Source: Piper betle | Taxonomy: Eukaryota; Streptophyta; Magnoliopsida; Piperales; Piperaceae | Length of the DNA: 64,000 nucleotides | Assembly: GCA_033002965.1 (NCBI GenBank) | Contig: JAURVB010003203.1 | Location: forward strand, 1 to 64,000 | Direction: 5' to 3' | Shown: positions 37,114 through 48,460 of the stretch, in pieces | Layout: every line of letters starts with the position of its first letter | Numbering within the stretch: the stretch's first letter is position 1 | Translations under genes and position numbers: made by a program | Notes under the pieces: generated by a model | What the model was told of the DNA's origin: nothing | The model's input: only the letters and a program-made list of their open reading frames with translations | The model's database searches: none

Positions 37114-39201
37114 TCACCGCCCGATTCTCTCCAACTTCTCGGACACGGTCCTCATACTCGGCCGCAACTCGGGCTCCATCTCGGTGCAAGCCACCCCCAC
37201 CTGCAACGCCGCCGCCGCCGCCTTCATCGCCGCCGCATCCGCCGCCATTGCCGGATCAACCACCTCCTCCGCCCTCCTACCATCCCTCACCCACTTCGCC
37301 ACCTCCCCTTCCGCCGGCTCCACCGCCGCCGGCTTCCCGGTCACCATCTCCAACAGCACCACCCCGAACGAGTACACATCGCCCCTCTGCGTCGCATCGC
37401 CGCCCCTCCCCGTACCTCCGGCGCCCGATAAGCGATTGCCGTCGACGCCTCGTGAACGGGTTTGCGATTGTAGGGAATGGCGGCGCCGATGAATCCGGTG
37501 GCAGCGGCGGCGGCGGTGGTGGTGATGGCGGTGAGACGGGCGAGGCCGAAGTCGGAGATGACGGGGTTGAGATCGGCGTCTAGGAGGACGTTGGAGGGCT
37601 TGATGTCGCCGTGGACGAGCTTGCGCTGGCCGAGCTCGTGGATGTGAGCGAGCCCTCGAGCGACGCCGGCGGCGATTTTGAGGCGGGCAGGCCAGGCTAG
37701 CGGCCGGTGGCGGGCGGACCGGCCGTGGAGGGCGGCGGCGAGGTTGCCGTTGGGGATGAAGTCGGTGATGAGGAGCTTCTCGTCGGCGGCCCAGTAGAAG
37801 GCCCGGAGTTTGAGCAGGTTGGGGTGGCTGACCCTCGCCACCGCCCGGGCCGCGGCGGCGAACTCCTTGTAGAGGTTGCCGCCGCCGTCGCCCAGCCGCC
37901 GAACGGCCACCGGCACGCCGTTGCCGAGCACCACCTTGTAGACGATCCCCCCGGGCCGCTCCGGCCGAGCACGTAGGCCGAGGCTCGGAGGAGCTCCTCT
38001 AGCTCGAACTTGAACCCCTTGTCCAGCGCCACTAATCCGCCGCAGCCGTCGCCGGTTTCCGACCCTTCGTCACCTTCGTTCTCCGACTCCGCCTCCGATG
38101 AACCGTTCCCGGCAATACCAGTGCAGCATGTGCCGCCGCCGCCGTCGTTCTTCTCGAGCTGGTCGCTTCTTGCTACCGGTTGCTTCCAGTATAGATAAAC
38201 GATGGCGAGGCCGATGAGCGCGACGCCGGCGGCGTCTGCGACGCAGATGACGGCGATGGAGCTGTATTTGAGGCCTCTCTTCTCCTCCGCGGGACGACGG
38301 GCGGGTTCCTCGCCGGAGTCGGCCCGGAATGTGGGCGAAGAGCCGTGGCAGGGCTTGTTCAAGAGTACTCCTCCGCAGAGACCCGGGTTGTTGTCGAATG
38401 CAGAGCGAGATTGGGCGGCGAAAGCTCCATTGCTGGGGATCTCGCCGGTGAAATTGTTATTCCTCAAATCGAACTTCGCCGTCTCCGGCAGCTTCCCGAG
38501 CGATTCCGGCAGTCCGCCGGTGAGTCGGTTGAAGGAGAAGTTGAGAGTCCCGGAGAGAGATCGGAGGTCGCCGAGCTCGTCCGGGAGGCTACCTTCGAGC
38601 TTGTTGTCGGAGAGATCGATTTGGAGGAGATCGCCCAAGTTCGCCCACACCCCGACTGGGATTCGGCCGGAAAGTTGATTGCCGGCGAGAGAGAGCCGCT
38701 GCAGCTGCCGGCATTGCCCGAGCTCCGGCGGGACTTCGCCGGAGATGGAGTTGTGGGAGAGATCAAGCGCTTGCAGGCGTGGCAGGCTGCCGACCTCCGG
38801 CGGAATAGTGCCGGAGAGATTGTTGCCGTAGAGGATCAAACTCCGGAGCGAAGAGGCGTTGAAGAGCCCCGCCGGGATAGGGCCGGAGAAGAGGTTGCCG
38901 CGGAGGTCGAGGCGGCGAAGTGCGGGGAGCTGGCCGAGCTCGGAGGGGATGTAGCCGCGCACATTGCGGCTTGGTATTGCGAGGCCGACGACTGGTCGGG
39001 GGTCGTCGGAGGAGGATGCGGCGGCACAGGTGACGCCGGGCCAGCTGCAGGGGTCGGGTTGGGAGTCGTTCCAGTCGGAGAAGAAGGGGGAGGGGGCGGC
39101 GGACTTGAGGGCGAGGAGGGAGAGGCCGTCCGGGGAGAGGGCGGCGGTCGGCCGGAGACACCAATAGAGGAGAAGGAGGAGGAGGCGGAGGCGGGGAGCA
39201 T
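37114..39201 (-). CDS. LRR-III receptor-like kinase (At1g67510-like), frameshifted in this sequence
   Basis: Intronless, about 696 residues when read through. Order: signal peptide beginning MLP with a leucine run at 39,193-39,140; LRR N-terminal cap with SDWN...CSWPGVTC; leucine-rich repeats from about 38,970 to 38,440 (LRRLDLRGNLFSG, LQALDLSHNSISG, LQRLSLAGNQLSG); cap motif NPGLCGG; membrane helix near VICVADAAGVALIGLAIVYL; then a kinase domain with LEELLRASAYVLG, HGDIKPSNVLL, SDFGLARL, YRAPEV and a C-terminal MRTVSEKLERIG. It would sit in the plasma membrane; ligand unknown. The beta-3 lysine is Arg (VAVRR) and HRD is HGD, as in many LRR-III kinases, so catalysis may be weak. Three single-base gaps break the frame, each in a C/G run: 39193-39196, 37947-37952 and 37408-37411. 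The starting ATG at 39199-39201 is chosen because it directly precedes the signal peptide. Confidence 0.87.
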
Positions 39202-39342
39202 TGCCGGAGACGGTGGGGGTGGTGGCGGTGGTAGTGGCGGGGGTTTAAGAAGATTTTGGAGGGGTTTTTGAATGGTTTTGGTAGGAAATGATGATTGCGG
39301 GTGGCCCCACATTTTTTCCCCCAAAGTGAAGCTTGAACGCCA

Positions 39343-39371
39343 AGGGAGGGAGGGAGGGAGGGAGGAGGAGG
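39343..39371. repeat. (GGGA)n run upstream of the receptor kinase
   Basis: Six consecutive GGGAG-type units on the plus strand, so C/T-rich on the gene strand, about 145 bp before the kinase start. It is probably in the leader or core promoter and could fold as a G-quadruplex on the plus strand. Confidence 0.7.
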
Positions 39372-41352
39372 TAAATCAATTCCATTACACTCCTCACTAA
39401 TTATTATTTCTTGATCCTCTTTTATCTTTTATCTCAGAAAATAACGAATTTGAATGAAAAAAACTTAAAACCCGAAAAAAAACTATAATTTATTTTAAAA
39501 TTTTATATCATTGTTGCAATATACCCTCCTAATTTATGTGACAGGCATTGGAAGGAAATTAGTGGATTGAAAGGTAATGAAGTATTAATTTCAAGTTTGC
39601 AATGTTAGGTTATGTAAGCTGTGAGACATAGTTAATAAGTGAGTAAATTCAAGTATTTGGGCAATCAAAGTTCCTTTGTTTGTATTTGTTATGAATTGTT
39701 CATGGTATGCACTCGCACTAGAAAAACATATTACTTGACGATTGGGTAAATACTTACTGGCCATGACTGTTGAAGAGCTAATGAGTGGGTGTTGTTTTAT
39801 CATACCTGCTTTTGCAGGTATGAATCATGAATAATATGCTTACAAGCTACAACTTAATAAAGAAGCACTAATTTGTTCAGCGTATACTTTGGTAGGGATA
39901 GGCCTTTGATTCAACACTAAGCAATATACTACGACAGTTATATCGCCACAGTTCCACCATTAAAATGGTAGATCAATGTGTTTGCTTTTCTTCTGCAGAG
40001 CCAACATTTGTTTTGAAAACTTAAAGCACTGCCCAATTTTGTTCACTGATTGAGACGACAAGTTATAAAAGACTCTTTTTGGATGGAGGTCAAAAAGATG
40101 TGCATGAAGAATGATGAGATATGTATACCTATTTGCTGCTTTGTCCAAGACTAATGATATACCTATCTTGCTACTTCCAAGAGGTAACTTGTGTTATAAT
40201 CCCAACCTTCCAACTAATGGTTTAGACAAGGATGCTGGAAAATAACTTGCTGTTGAATGACTTAAAGTCTCAACCATTCGGTGCTATGTCTATCTTCTCC
40301 TTTATATTAACCTCGACCAACCGTCCCTTACTTCCAATATAAGATTAAGCATCACTGCACTTATAATAATGCTTAGGCATGGTTTTATATGAACAGGTAC
40401 CGTAGTGTGTTGAATGTACTGTTTTCAATGGTGAACAGATCAGGACGTTATTGCAAACTGCTTGACAGGTGTATCAACCAAAGCTAGGAGACTGAGATTG
40501 AGAAAACAAGAAGCAGGCAAATTGTCCCATGCCTCAACCACGCATTATTCTAATACAGGAGTCCAGGACAATGGAACAAATGCCAGACAGAAGCGAGCGG
40601 CTCTCATCTCCTACCCGAGAGTGTCCATTTAACAAATAAGAGGTATAGTCTTTGAAATTATTAATGATGTTTTTTATGGAGGTTATTGATAATCTCAATG
40701 ATTTGATTCAGTTACTTTTACTACACAATAAAAATCCAATTTTATTTTTTCATAATTACCAAAAAAATTCCAAAATTATTAATTTTGGCCTTAGGAAATA
40801 TCATTAGCCCATTGATATTTGTTAAATTTATGCTAATAGTAATTTCCTGTGGGAAGATGGTTGGACGGTAATGTGTATATACATATATACATATGTATGT
40901 ATGTATGTATGTACGTATATTGATTATCTATACAGGTTGGAAACATCAAGGTTATTAAAGGAAAAAAGATGATGAAGAAGACACAAATTTAACAACATTT
41001 TTACAATAAGTCTCATCGAGATTTCCAATGCGAAAAAACACTGGATAGAAAACACAAGTTTAGTAGACCACAGTGATAAAATTAGTGCATTGACTTCAAT
41101 CCAAAACAATTAGTCATTTTAAAGTGTAGGACCCCCACGTACATACAATAAATATACCACCATCTCTTGTAGAGACGTGAGACTATTTTAATATTCTTCT
41201 GCATGAACAAGTTCATTTGGTTTTACGCGCAGACTTACACCTCTTATAGGCTTAGCTTCTTTACGGGTCATTTATAAACATGGTCAAAATCACCCGGCTA
41301 CACCCTTACTAGGCCTTTGTACAGACGTGATAAATATCTATGCTTTTTTTAT
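39372..41352. other. Intergenic DNA, no supported gene
   Basis: AT-rich with short unconvincing frames. A (GTAT)n-like microsatellite lies at about 40,875-40,920. The kinase promoter should be in the left part. Confidence 0.5.
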
Positions 41353-42170
41353 GTCATAATCATGGTTGCATGAATCGGAATCGAAATCGAAATCGGTTTT
41401 CCAGGGAGTCTGAATCGGCCCGGAATCGGTCTGAATCGGCCAAGAATCGGTTCAGTTGAATCGGTCTAAATTAATTTAATCGGTCATATATAATAATTTG
41501 ACAATTTATAATATAAATATATTAAAATTGGGTATTGATGTTATTTTGATATTATTCTGTATATTATAGTTTCTGATATTTTTAAATATTTTTAAGATTT
41601 TTTAAATTATTTAGAATTAATTATTATTTTTAACTCGAGTTAGACTCGAGTCAACTTTTAATTACGAGAATGCCACTCTTTACCCCCCGCCGCCGCCGGC
41701 CCGGTCGGCGGCGAGTCTCGCGGCAGCGATGTCGGAGGATGTCGGCAGCCCGGTAGGACGAACAGTCGGCGGCCCGCAGCTGGCGGCGATTCGTGTGTCA
41801 CAGCCCGATTCGGTCCGGCCACACGTCGGCGGCGACGTTGCGAGGTCGGCGGCGAGGTCGGTAGCCAGGTCAGCTGCGAGCCCGGAGTCGGGGAGCACGG
41901 CGGAGGGCGGAAACGGGGCGGCGGCGTGGGGGGAGCGGGTTTGATTTTAGGTTTTTAAAATCCAAAATACCATTTTACCCATGCTTAAATAATTTAATAA
42001 AAATCATACCTAGGGTATTTTAGTAATTTCATAAAAAAATCGATTCCGATTCCGAGGCCAATTTGGGGCCGACCGAGTCGGCCCCGAAATCGGATCGGCG
42101 TGATGCCGATCCGATTTAAATCGGCCAATTCCGCACGGAATCAGCCGATTCGTGCATCATGGGTCATAAT
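41353..42170 (+). mobile_element. hAT-like non-autonomous element, copy 2, with 8-bp target duplication
   Basis: The element is 41361-42162 (802 bp), starting CATGGTTGCATGAATCGG and ending ...GATTCGTGCATCATGG. GTCATAAT flanks both sides (41353-41360 and 42163-42170). It aligns along almost its whole length with copy 1, including the CTCGAGTTAGACTCGAG palindrome and the CpG-dense core, but the core carries a deletion and the 3' part a GATTCCGAGGCC-type insertion. No transposase. Confidence 0.78.
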
Positions 42171-42244
42171 ACAAAGGTGACAATCTACACAGTAGGTTGC
42201 CTTTGATATTATATTAAATATATATATGTATAGGAAAAAAGATT

Positions 42245-42775
42245 CATGTACTCCAGCACAACCATCTTGGTTGTGTTGGAGTTTGATCTTGGTCGTTGGA
42301 TTAGCATCCAACGGCCAAGATAAAAAAAAGTGGGCGGCACCGCCGCAGGAGTGACGGCGGAGGGGTAGGGGCCTCGGCGCGACGGGGTGGTGGGCGGGGG
42401 CCGAGGGGGGCGTGGCTGGGTGGCGGCGAGGGCCGAAGGGGGCGCGGCTGGGTGGCGGGCAGGGGACGAGGGACGGGGGACGGGGGCGTCGCGCGGCGGG
42501 GTGGCGGGCGGGGGATGGGGTGGCGGTCGGGGGACGCAGTGGTGTCGCCTAGCGGCAGGGCGGCTAGATCCGCCGCCCCGTCCCCCGGTTACGTCGGCCG
42601 GGGTGGCGTCGCGTCGGTCGGGGTGGCGGCGATGCGGCAGCCGGCGGTGGCGTGGCGCCGCCAGAAACTTTTTTTTTTTTATTGCTAGAGAAGGGGGAGT
42701 GGGGGGCTTGTTTCAGCCGTTGGATTTGATCCAACGGCTGAAACTCTTGGTAGAGTTGTTAGACTATTCTACGAC
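42245..42775. repeat. GC-rich island bounded by palindromes, transposon-like
   Basis: An imperfect palindrome around CGTTGGATTAGCATCCAACG (42,294-42,315) precedes about 330 bp of extreme G-richness. A second palindrome, CAGCCGTTGGATTTGATCCAACGGCTG by position 42,713-42,740 (core GTTGGATTTGATCCAAC), closes it. The G-rich interior and 'CCAACGGC' hairpins are commonly seen in plant non-autonomous elements. The reading frames inside (GGR/GAR-rich) are artefacts. Same design as the island at 10.2 kb. Confidence 0.45.
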
Positions 42776-44600
42776 ATAATAAACGAGTAATTTCTTTGAA
42801 AAACAAAATTTTTTGCAGTTATAAGTTTGATTGTAAAATAAAATGGACTCCAAAAAAATGATTTTTTCTTCTTTAATAGTATGGGCAATCTAAGGAAGGA
42901 GGATTTGAGCATTGTTTTACGAAATTGTCCACAATACCGTTCAACAGGACCAACATGCTCCTTTAAAACCATCCAACATAAAACACTAGCTTATTTATGA
43001 AAAATATTATGATGCTAACCAGGCAGGCACTATATATTCTACCAAAGTGCATGTCTTAGGGTTTAATAATTTTTTATGATAATAAAATAATGAATTTTTA
43101 AAAAATATAACTAATACCATTAGTTTATTATTTATAACAATTGCTAGGTGGGTCATTCAGCTAATCCAAACAAAAATATATCCATATTTAGTTTATTTTC
43201 ATTCAAATAAAATGGATCGGTTGAATTCGTTTGCAAACACTTGGAACGATAATCGGATATGGTCATTTGATTGTCCAACTCCATGCCCACCCTATTAATG
43301 CTAATATTAATTTCTCCTTATCACAAATGACAACCATAAGTTTGGCTCTCATGATGTGTCGGTTCAAACGTGTTTTTAAAGTACTTTTGGTTTTATCTTA
43401 ATGGCCTGCATTAGACGATGGGCTTTTTTGGGCGTTTCTCTTTTCATACCTTTTGATGGTTATTCAAGGAGGAATTTTGAAGCCCTTGTTTGTCCCTTTT
43501 TGTGCGTTAGAGCATTAATCCCTATTTACTTACATCTTCTTTATTATAAAAGGAAGCACGAGAGTGTCGTTAGAATAAATATGTTGCTTAGCCTTTTTAA
43601 ATTTGGGAAAGTTCTCGGAGGTCCAAATTGAGGAAGACTTCTTCGTCTTGTTTCATTTGGTGGATTAATTTGCTGAAGGGGATCTAGTGACTAGTGTTTT
43701 TGCGTGCTTAAAACGGTAAATCTAATTTTGTATTCTTTTGATTATAAAAAGTCCGGATTACTTGCACCCGTGACTATATCAATATCGATTAGTGAATTGG
43801 TCATTCAACGAGGGGAAATTTTTCTTACTCTTAAGATCAATTTTGGCCGTCTAGTCTGTCCGATTATAAAAACTACCCAAATTTGATCTTTCTTTTTTAA
43901 AAAATTCATCCCCAACCCCCTTATGTGGCGCCAACAACTGGTTAGATTTGGCTATATGGCCAAGGTTGGCCAGACTTGATCATCTTATAGTTAGATTTAG
44001 TTGGGGGTGGCTAGGTTTAAGACCTTGCCCATATCCGGTCGATGGTGAGGTGGTGTTTGGGAATCATTTTTTTTTATTTAAGATAAATTTAATTTGAACT
44101 ATCCTTATAATTAAATCGCCCAAATTGATTTATTGTTCGTGCAGGACTCAAAAAAAATTTTTGTATTATAAATTGGTGGAAAAATAAATACTCACTCTTA
44201 TTTTTGGATTTATTTTTGTATAATATTTCCAACATGATGACGTGTATCAACCCCATGCGCAAAGAATATATAAATTATAAAACGAATTGTTTGTCAACAT
44301 CTTGATTCCACGAGTTGCATAGTTAATGGCCAACATCTACCAACTTTATGTTATCCCTAATGTTTGACTTTCTAGTTAATGGCCAACACCAAGCAACTTT
44401 ATTTTATCTCTTATGTTTAATGAAAATCAAAATTGGTTTATTCTTCCCTAGCAATTAAATTAGTTCAATGTTGGAAGACGAGAACAATTATTACAAGAAT
44501 GTATGATGCTACTAATAGAACATTTTAATGTCTTCCGTTATTCATGGCTAACCCTTCATCTTCCTCTGCTTCTCTTTTCTTGTCATGAACCAGACTGCTT
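42776..44600. other. Intergenic AT-rich DNA
   Basis: No gene supported. The sequence at 43.9-44.1 kb (GGTTAGATTTGGC, GGCCAGACTTGATC) has repeated wording suggestive of transposon debris. The last few hundred bases may contain the promoter or an upstream exon of the following gene. Confidence 0.45.
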
Positions 44601-46499
44601 ATGCAATATCGCTTCCAATTTGGTTCATCATTCTCTGAAACAAGAGCTGTTCAGTTTAGATTGCAAAGCAAGTTCTTGGCAAATATACCATCTTCTTGTT
44701 GTTTGGGCTTACAGCATTACATGAAGGACATGAAATCCGAAAAGGAGTCGCCTGCACCTTTTGAATCTCCGGTAAATATGCATAAAAACTAATGATCTTC
44801 ATCATTTGTATTTTGTTCTTCGTAAGATTGGATTGATCTCAATACCCAATATCATGCTTGTTGTAAAACATTTTTTCGTAAATGAACATGATGATCATTA
44901 TCCAAAATTGATATGAAAGAAGACGGTAATAGATGGGTGATTTCATCTTGTTTTCTAGGCGAAATTTGCTTCTAAATCGTCTTATAACGTCATTTTTTAA
45001 ACATCTAGTATTGGGTTGTAACTTTTAACCAAAATGATCAATCGAATAGGGTATCAAGTACATGATACAACTTGATTATTTATAAATTAAGAATGATTTG
45101 AAGATTTGATTAGGATGTGAAGAAGTAGCTCGATAAACTTGGGGAATTAGCATTGGATATCAGATAATCTAAATAAACAGGATATTATACATCTTACACA
45201 GCCCCTTGCGCAGATTTGTCTAAGACAGCATTTATATCATACAAGCAAATTGATGATGCACTATGAAGAGATTTGTGCAAGTGAAATTCCTTTAACCATC
45301 AACATTCTTAATACTGTAAAAACGTTTGTACAACACTCCAATGTAAGGTCTAAGAGATGACGAAGGAGACACTAGATTAAATGTTGAATCTTTCTTTTCT
45401 CTTCTTTATATGTATCATATTAATCATATGGATGTGCAGTTACGCTGTCAGGCAAATCAAAGGAGAATAAGAACTCGTCTCCTTCACACCTGCATCTTAT
45501 ACCCATCCATCATCGTCTGCAAAATCTACGAGAAACTTGCATCTCAACCTGGCCTCTTGGGCTTCCTTGCTCGCACATTTCCTTTACCACTCGCCTTTCC
45601 TGTTCTACGTGCCATTCAATGCTGTATTCTGGCAATGGCATCCTTTGCAGATGACCAGATGCTCGCTTGTGAAAACAGGATTCAACAACTCTTGCCACCT
45701 TCCTCCCATCTCTTTGACATGTTGGAATGGATGGTTCAGTACATGATCGACACACTTTCGGCGAAGTTCGACAGAGCGAGCCATGTAGCTGAGTGCTGAT
45801 AGAATGGTTCTCAAGGGAGGAGAGAGCTCTTGTGTGCTGGAGGAGAAGGAGATCTTCGTGGACTCCAACAGCATCCAAAGTGGATTGGGTGCTTGTGGGT
45901 CACTTGTGAATGACAAGGAGGAGGAAGCCACGGTTGATGAGAAATTATGTAACAGCTTGCACCAATGTGAGGAGTATGAGCCTACAGACAAGGAAAAGCT
46001 GATAGAATCGTTCTCAACTGAGAAGAGAACCTCTCGTCTGGCGGGGGAAAAGCAGATCGTCATGGACTCCAATTGCACCCAAAGTGGATTGAATGCTTTT
46101 ATTTCACTTTTCAATGACAAGGAGGAGAAAGCCATGGTTGATGAGGAGTTATACAACAGCTTGCACCCATGTAATCAGGAGTACGAACCTGCAGACAAGA
46201 TAAAGAGGTTGAATGCTTTGGAGGAGAAGAAAGCTGCCAAGAGAAAGGGTGGGAAGAAGAAGCGCCATGCAAAAATTGTTGAGCTTGAAGTGCCACACGA
46301 TGACATGAAAGATGGACAAAAGCACCGGATTTCAGATGGTGTGAGAGAGGGTAAAGAGAGTGTGGAAGGATTGGCTAAAAGTGATTGCAAGAAGAAGGTT
46401 CAGCTAAATGTGAATATAAGAAAGTGGACGAAGGAGACCGAATTCTCCATTTGTTTGAGCAAGGATGGATCATGCAATATTGTTTGTAGAAGAGGGTAA
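44601..46499 (+). CDS. Unrecognised protein with a duplicated acidic 68-residue unit and basic C-terminus
   Basis: I do not recognise the family. Proposed exons: 44601-44771 (from ATG, ending CCG before GTAAAT) and 45440-46499 (after TGTGCAG), joining in phase. Visible parts: a hydrophobic segment near ARTFPLPLAFPVLRAIQCCI; then two related units (about 45,795-45,998 and 45,999-46,200) with VDSN...QSGL.A..SL.NDKEE.A.VDE.L.NSLH.C..EYEP.DK; a Lys/Arg block KKAAKRKGGKKKRHAK that could be a nuclear signal; and a C-terminus ending SKDGSCNIVCRRG. The second exon lies in three frames. Two single-base gaps, at about 45,796 and 45,828, would restore one frame of about 410 residues, and the repeat period then becomes exactly 204 bp, which supports coding. 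Upstream exons may be missing from my model. Confidence 0.55.
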
Positions 46500-48460
46500 A
46501 GGTTGTGAATGTGAACCACTCTAAAAGAGGCAATTTGAAGCATTCCCAATTGCCTGCCAACAAGTAGTACGTATTTCTCAGTAGCCTTCTGTGCATTGTC
46601 TTGGGGAAGACAATCAGAGATGACATGGGTTTTGCATATTGGGTAATGTTTTTGTTTCTCCCTCCGACTATTCTTGGGCTACACTGCTCTGGAGGTTTCA
46701 TGCTTATTTGTTTGTTAGGACATTCCAGTTCGTATATACTTCATATATATATGGATGGTCTATCTAACCCATGTTGGGACTGCTCTACATCCACTCGGAG
46801 TTTCGCCTCCATTGTTGGATGGTCTTAGGTTTATGATTTTATAGTTGAGGTGAATGCCGGTGCTGGTTATGGTGTGGTGTACTTGTTCCTCCACTCTATG
46901 TTGTAGGTTTAGATATACAAATAAAACTAGGTATGAGTTATTGATTATTGATCTTTATAAATTTATTACCATATCAATCTTGAAACACATAATTTTTTTT
47001 TCAAAAATTTTTGAGTATATTTTTTAGTAATAAAGAATGCGAACATTAGAAATAATAATAAATGGTGGGCGTATTAGAAGTGACAATAAATAATGCAATT
47101 ATTAAGAACGACAATTAAAAGGTGAGACTATTAAAAGTTACAATTGAAAAGGAATGAATTAAGAAGTGCATCTATTAGCATTGCTAAGAGAAGGTGCATC
47201 AATAAAGGGTGTGACAATAAATAAACAAATTATTAGAAGTGAATTAAAATGTATGATCATTAGAACGACAACAAAGGGTGTAACCATTAGAAATCACATA
47301 TAGTATATTGTAATAGAAATAGATAGATTAAGAATGTGATTCTTAGAAAAAAAATTTATAGAAAACTTTTAAATAAAATTTTATAAAATTCATTTAAATA
47401 AAATTTTGTTTGAAGTATTAAAAACTAAAATTTACATCATTTTTATAAGAGCACCTTTTTTAAAAAATGTACCATTTTATAAGAAAGTACCTTTTTATGA
47501 CGAGACACGTGCCATAAGAGTATCATTCTACCTAATCACCAACTTGTGCGAGTATCATGAGATATTAAAAAAGGTATGAACTCGCATTTAATATATAGCA
47601 ATAGCTAATAGATTTTATTATCTGATGTACTTATGCCTTAAGGTTCTACTAATTAAAGATATTTGGGTATATTTATCTTTATAACTAGAAAATTCATTTC
47701 ACACCGATAATATTCAATTTGATTCAATCGTGAATCAGCTTGAATCATAGTAGGAATCGAACATATTCCGATTTTAGAAGAAGCAATTCCGCCAAATTCT
47801 TTTAGTAGCTCACCCATGTTATTCCAGTCGGTCGTTCTGAGTTGACTTAACTTATTTTCTTTCTGAGTTGACTAACTTATTTATGCAGCTATGGATCTAA
47901 TACACATGCAAGAAAGCAGGGGTTGGTCAACATTTATTAAAACCCAGAAGGGTCCAAATCCCCTACATACAGAACTCTCGTCCACAACTCTCTTCAATTA
48001 ACTTGAAAAATAAAACCTGTTCTAATCAAAGAATACTCTGTATGTGAATAATACAAATTTGCGTGATTGAAGGAGCTATGTTTGAGTGTGTAAACTATAT
48101 GTAAAAACCATATTTATTTTATAATAACCTCCTCATCCGTATACAAAAACCAACATTGACATTGAAAAGTGCTAATTTGGATGTCAAATTTAGCAAATAG
48201 ACTACAAAGCTCGAATATATGAAGAATTGAATAATGAGCTAAACAACGTACAGTTCACCTAAAACAAACAACATAAGAAATTAAAGTGTAGCAATTTCTT
48301 TTTTTAATAAAGTAAAATTTTATTTCAAGAATTTAAAGAAGGGCAAAAAAATTCAAAGGAGAAAAAGGCCTAAAAAGTCGAGTATAAAATTATATCCAAA
48401 AATTCAGAAAGAAATTAAAATAATCAATAATTTTTTATTTGTAACAATAATTACAATTAT
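46500..48460. other. 3' region of the preceding gene, then AT-rich intergenic DNA
   Basis: Up to about 46,950 could be 3' untranslated sequence. Then follow A/T-rich stretches with recurrent 'ATTAGAA.(T/G).ACAATAAA' wording at 47.04-47.3 kb, probably degraded tandem repeats. No gene supported. Confidence 0.4.

Noticed and set aside
38345..39271. A 308-codon plus-strand frame across the receptor kinase
   Set aside because: Antisense shadow of a GC-rich LRR gene whose minus-strand protein has clear motifs.
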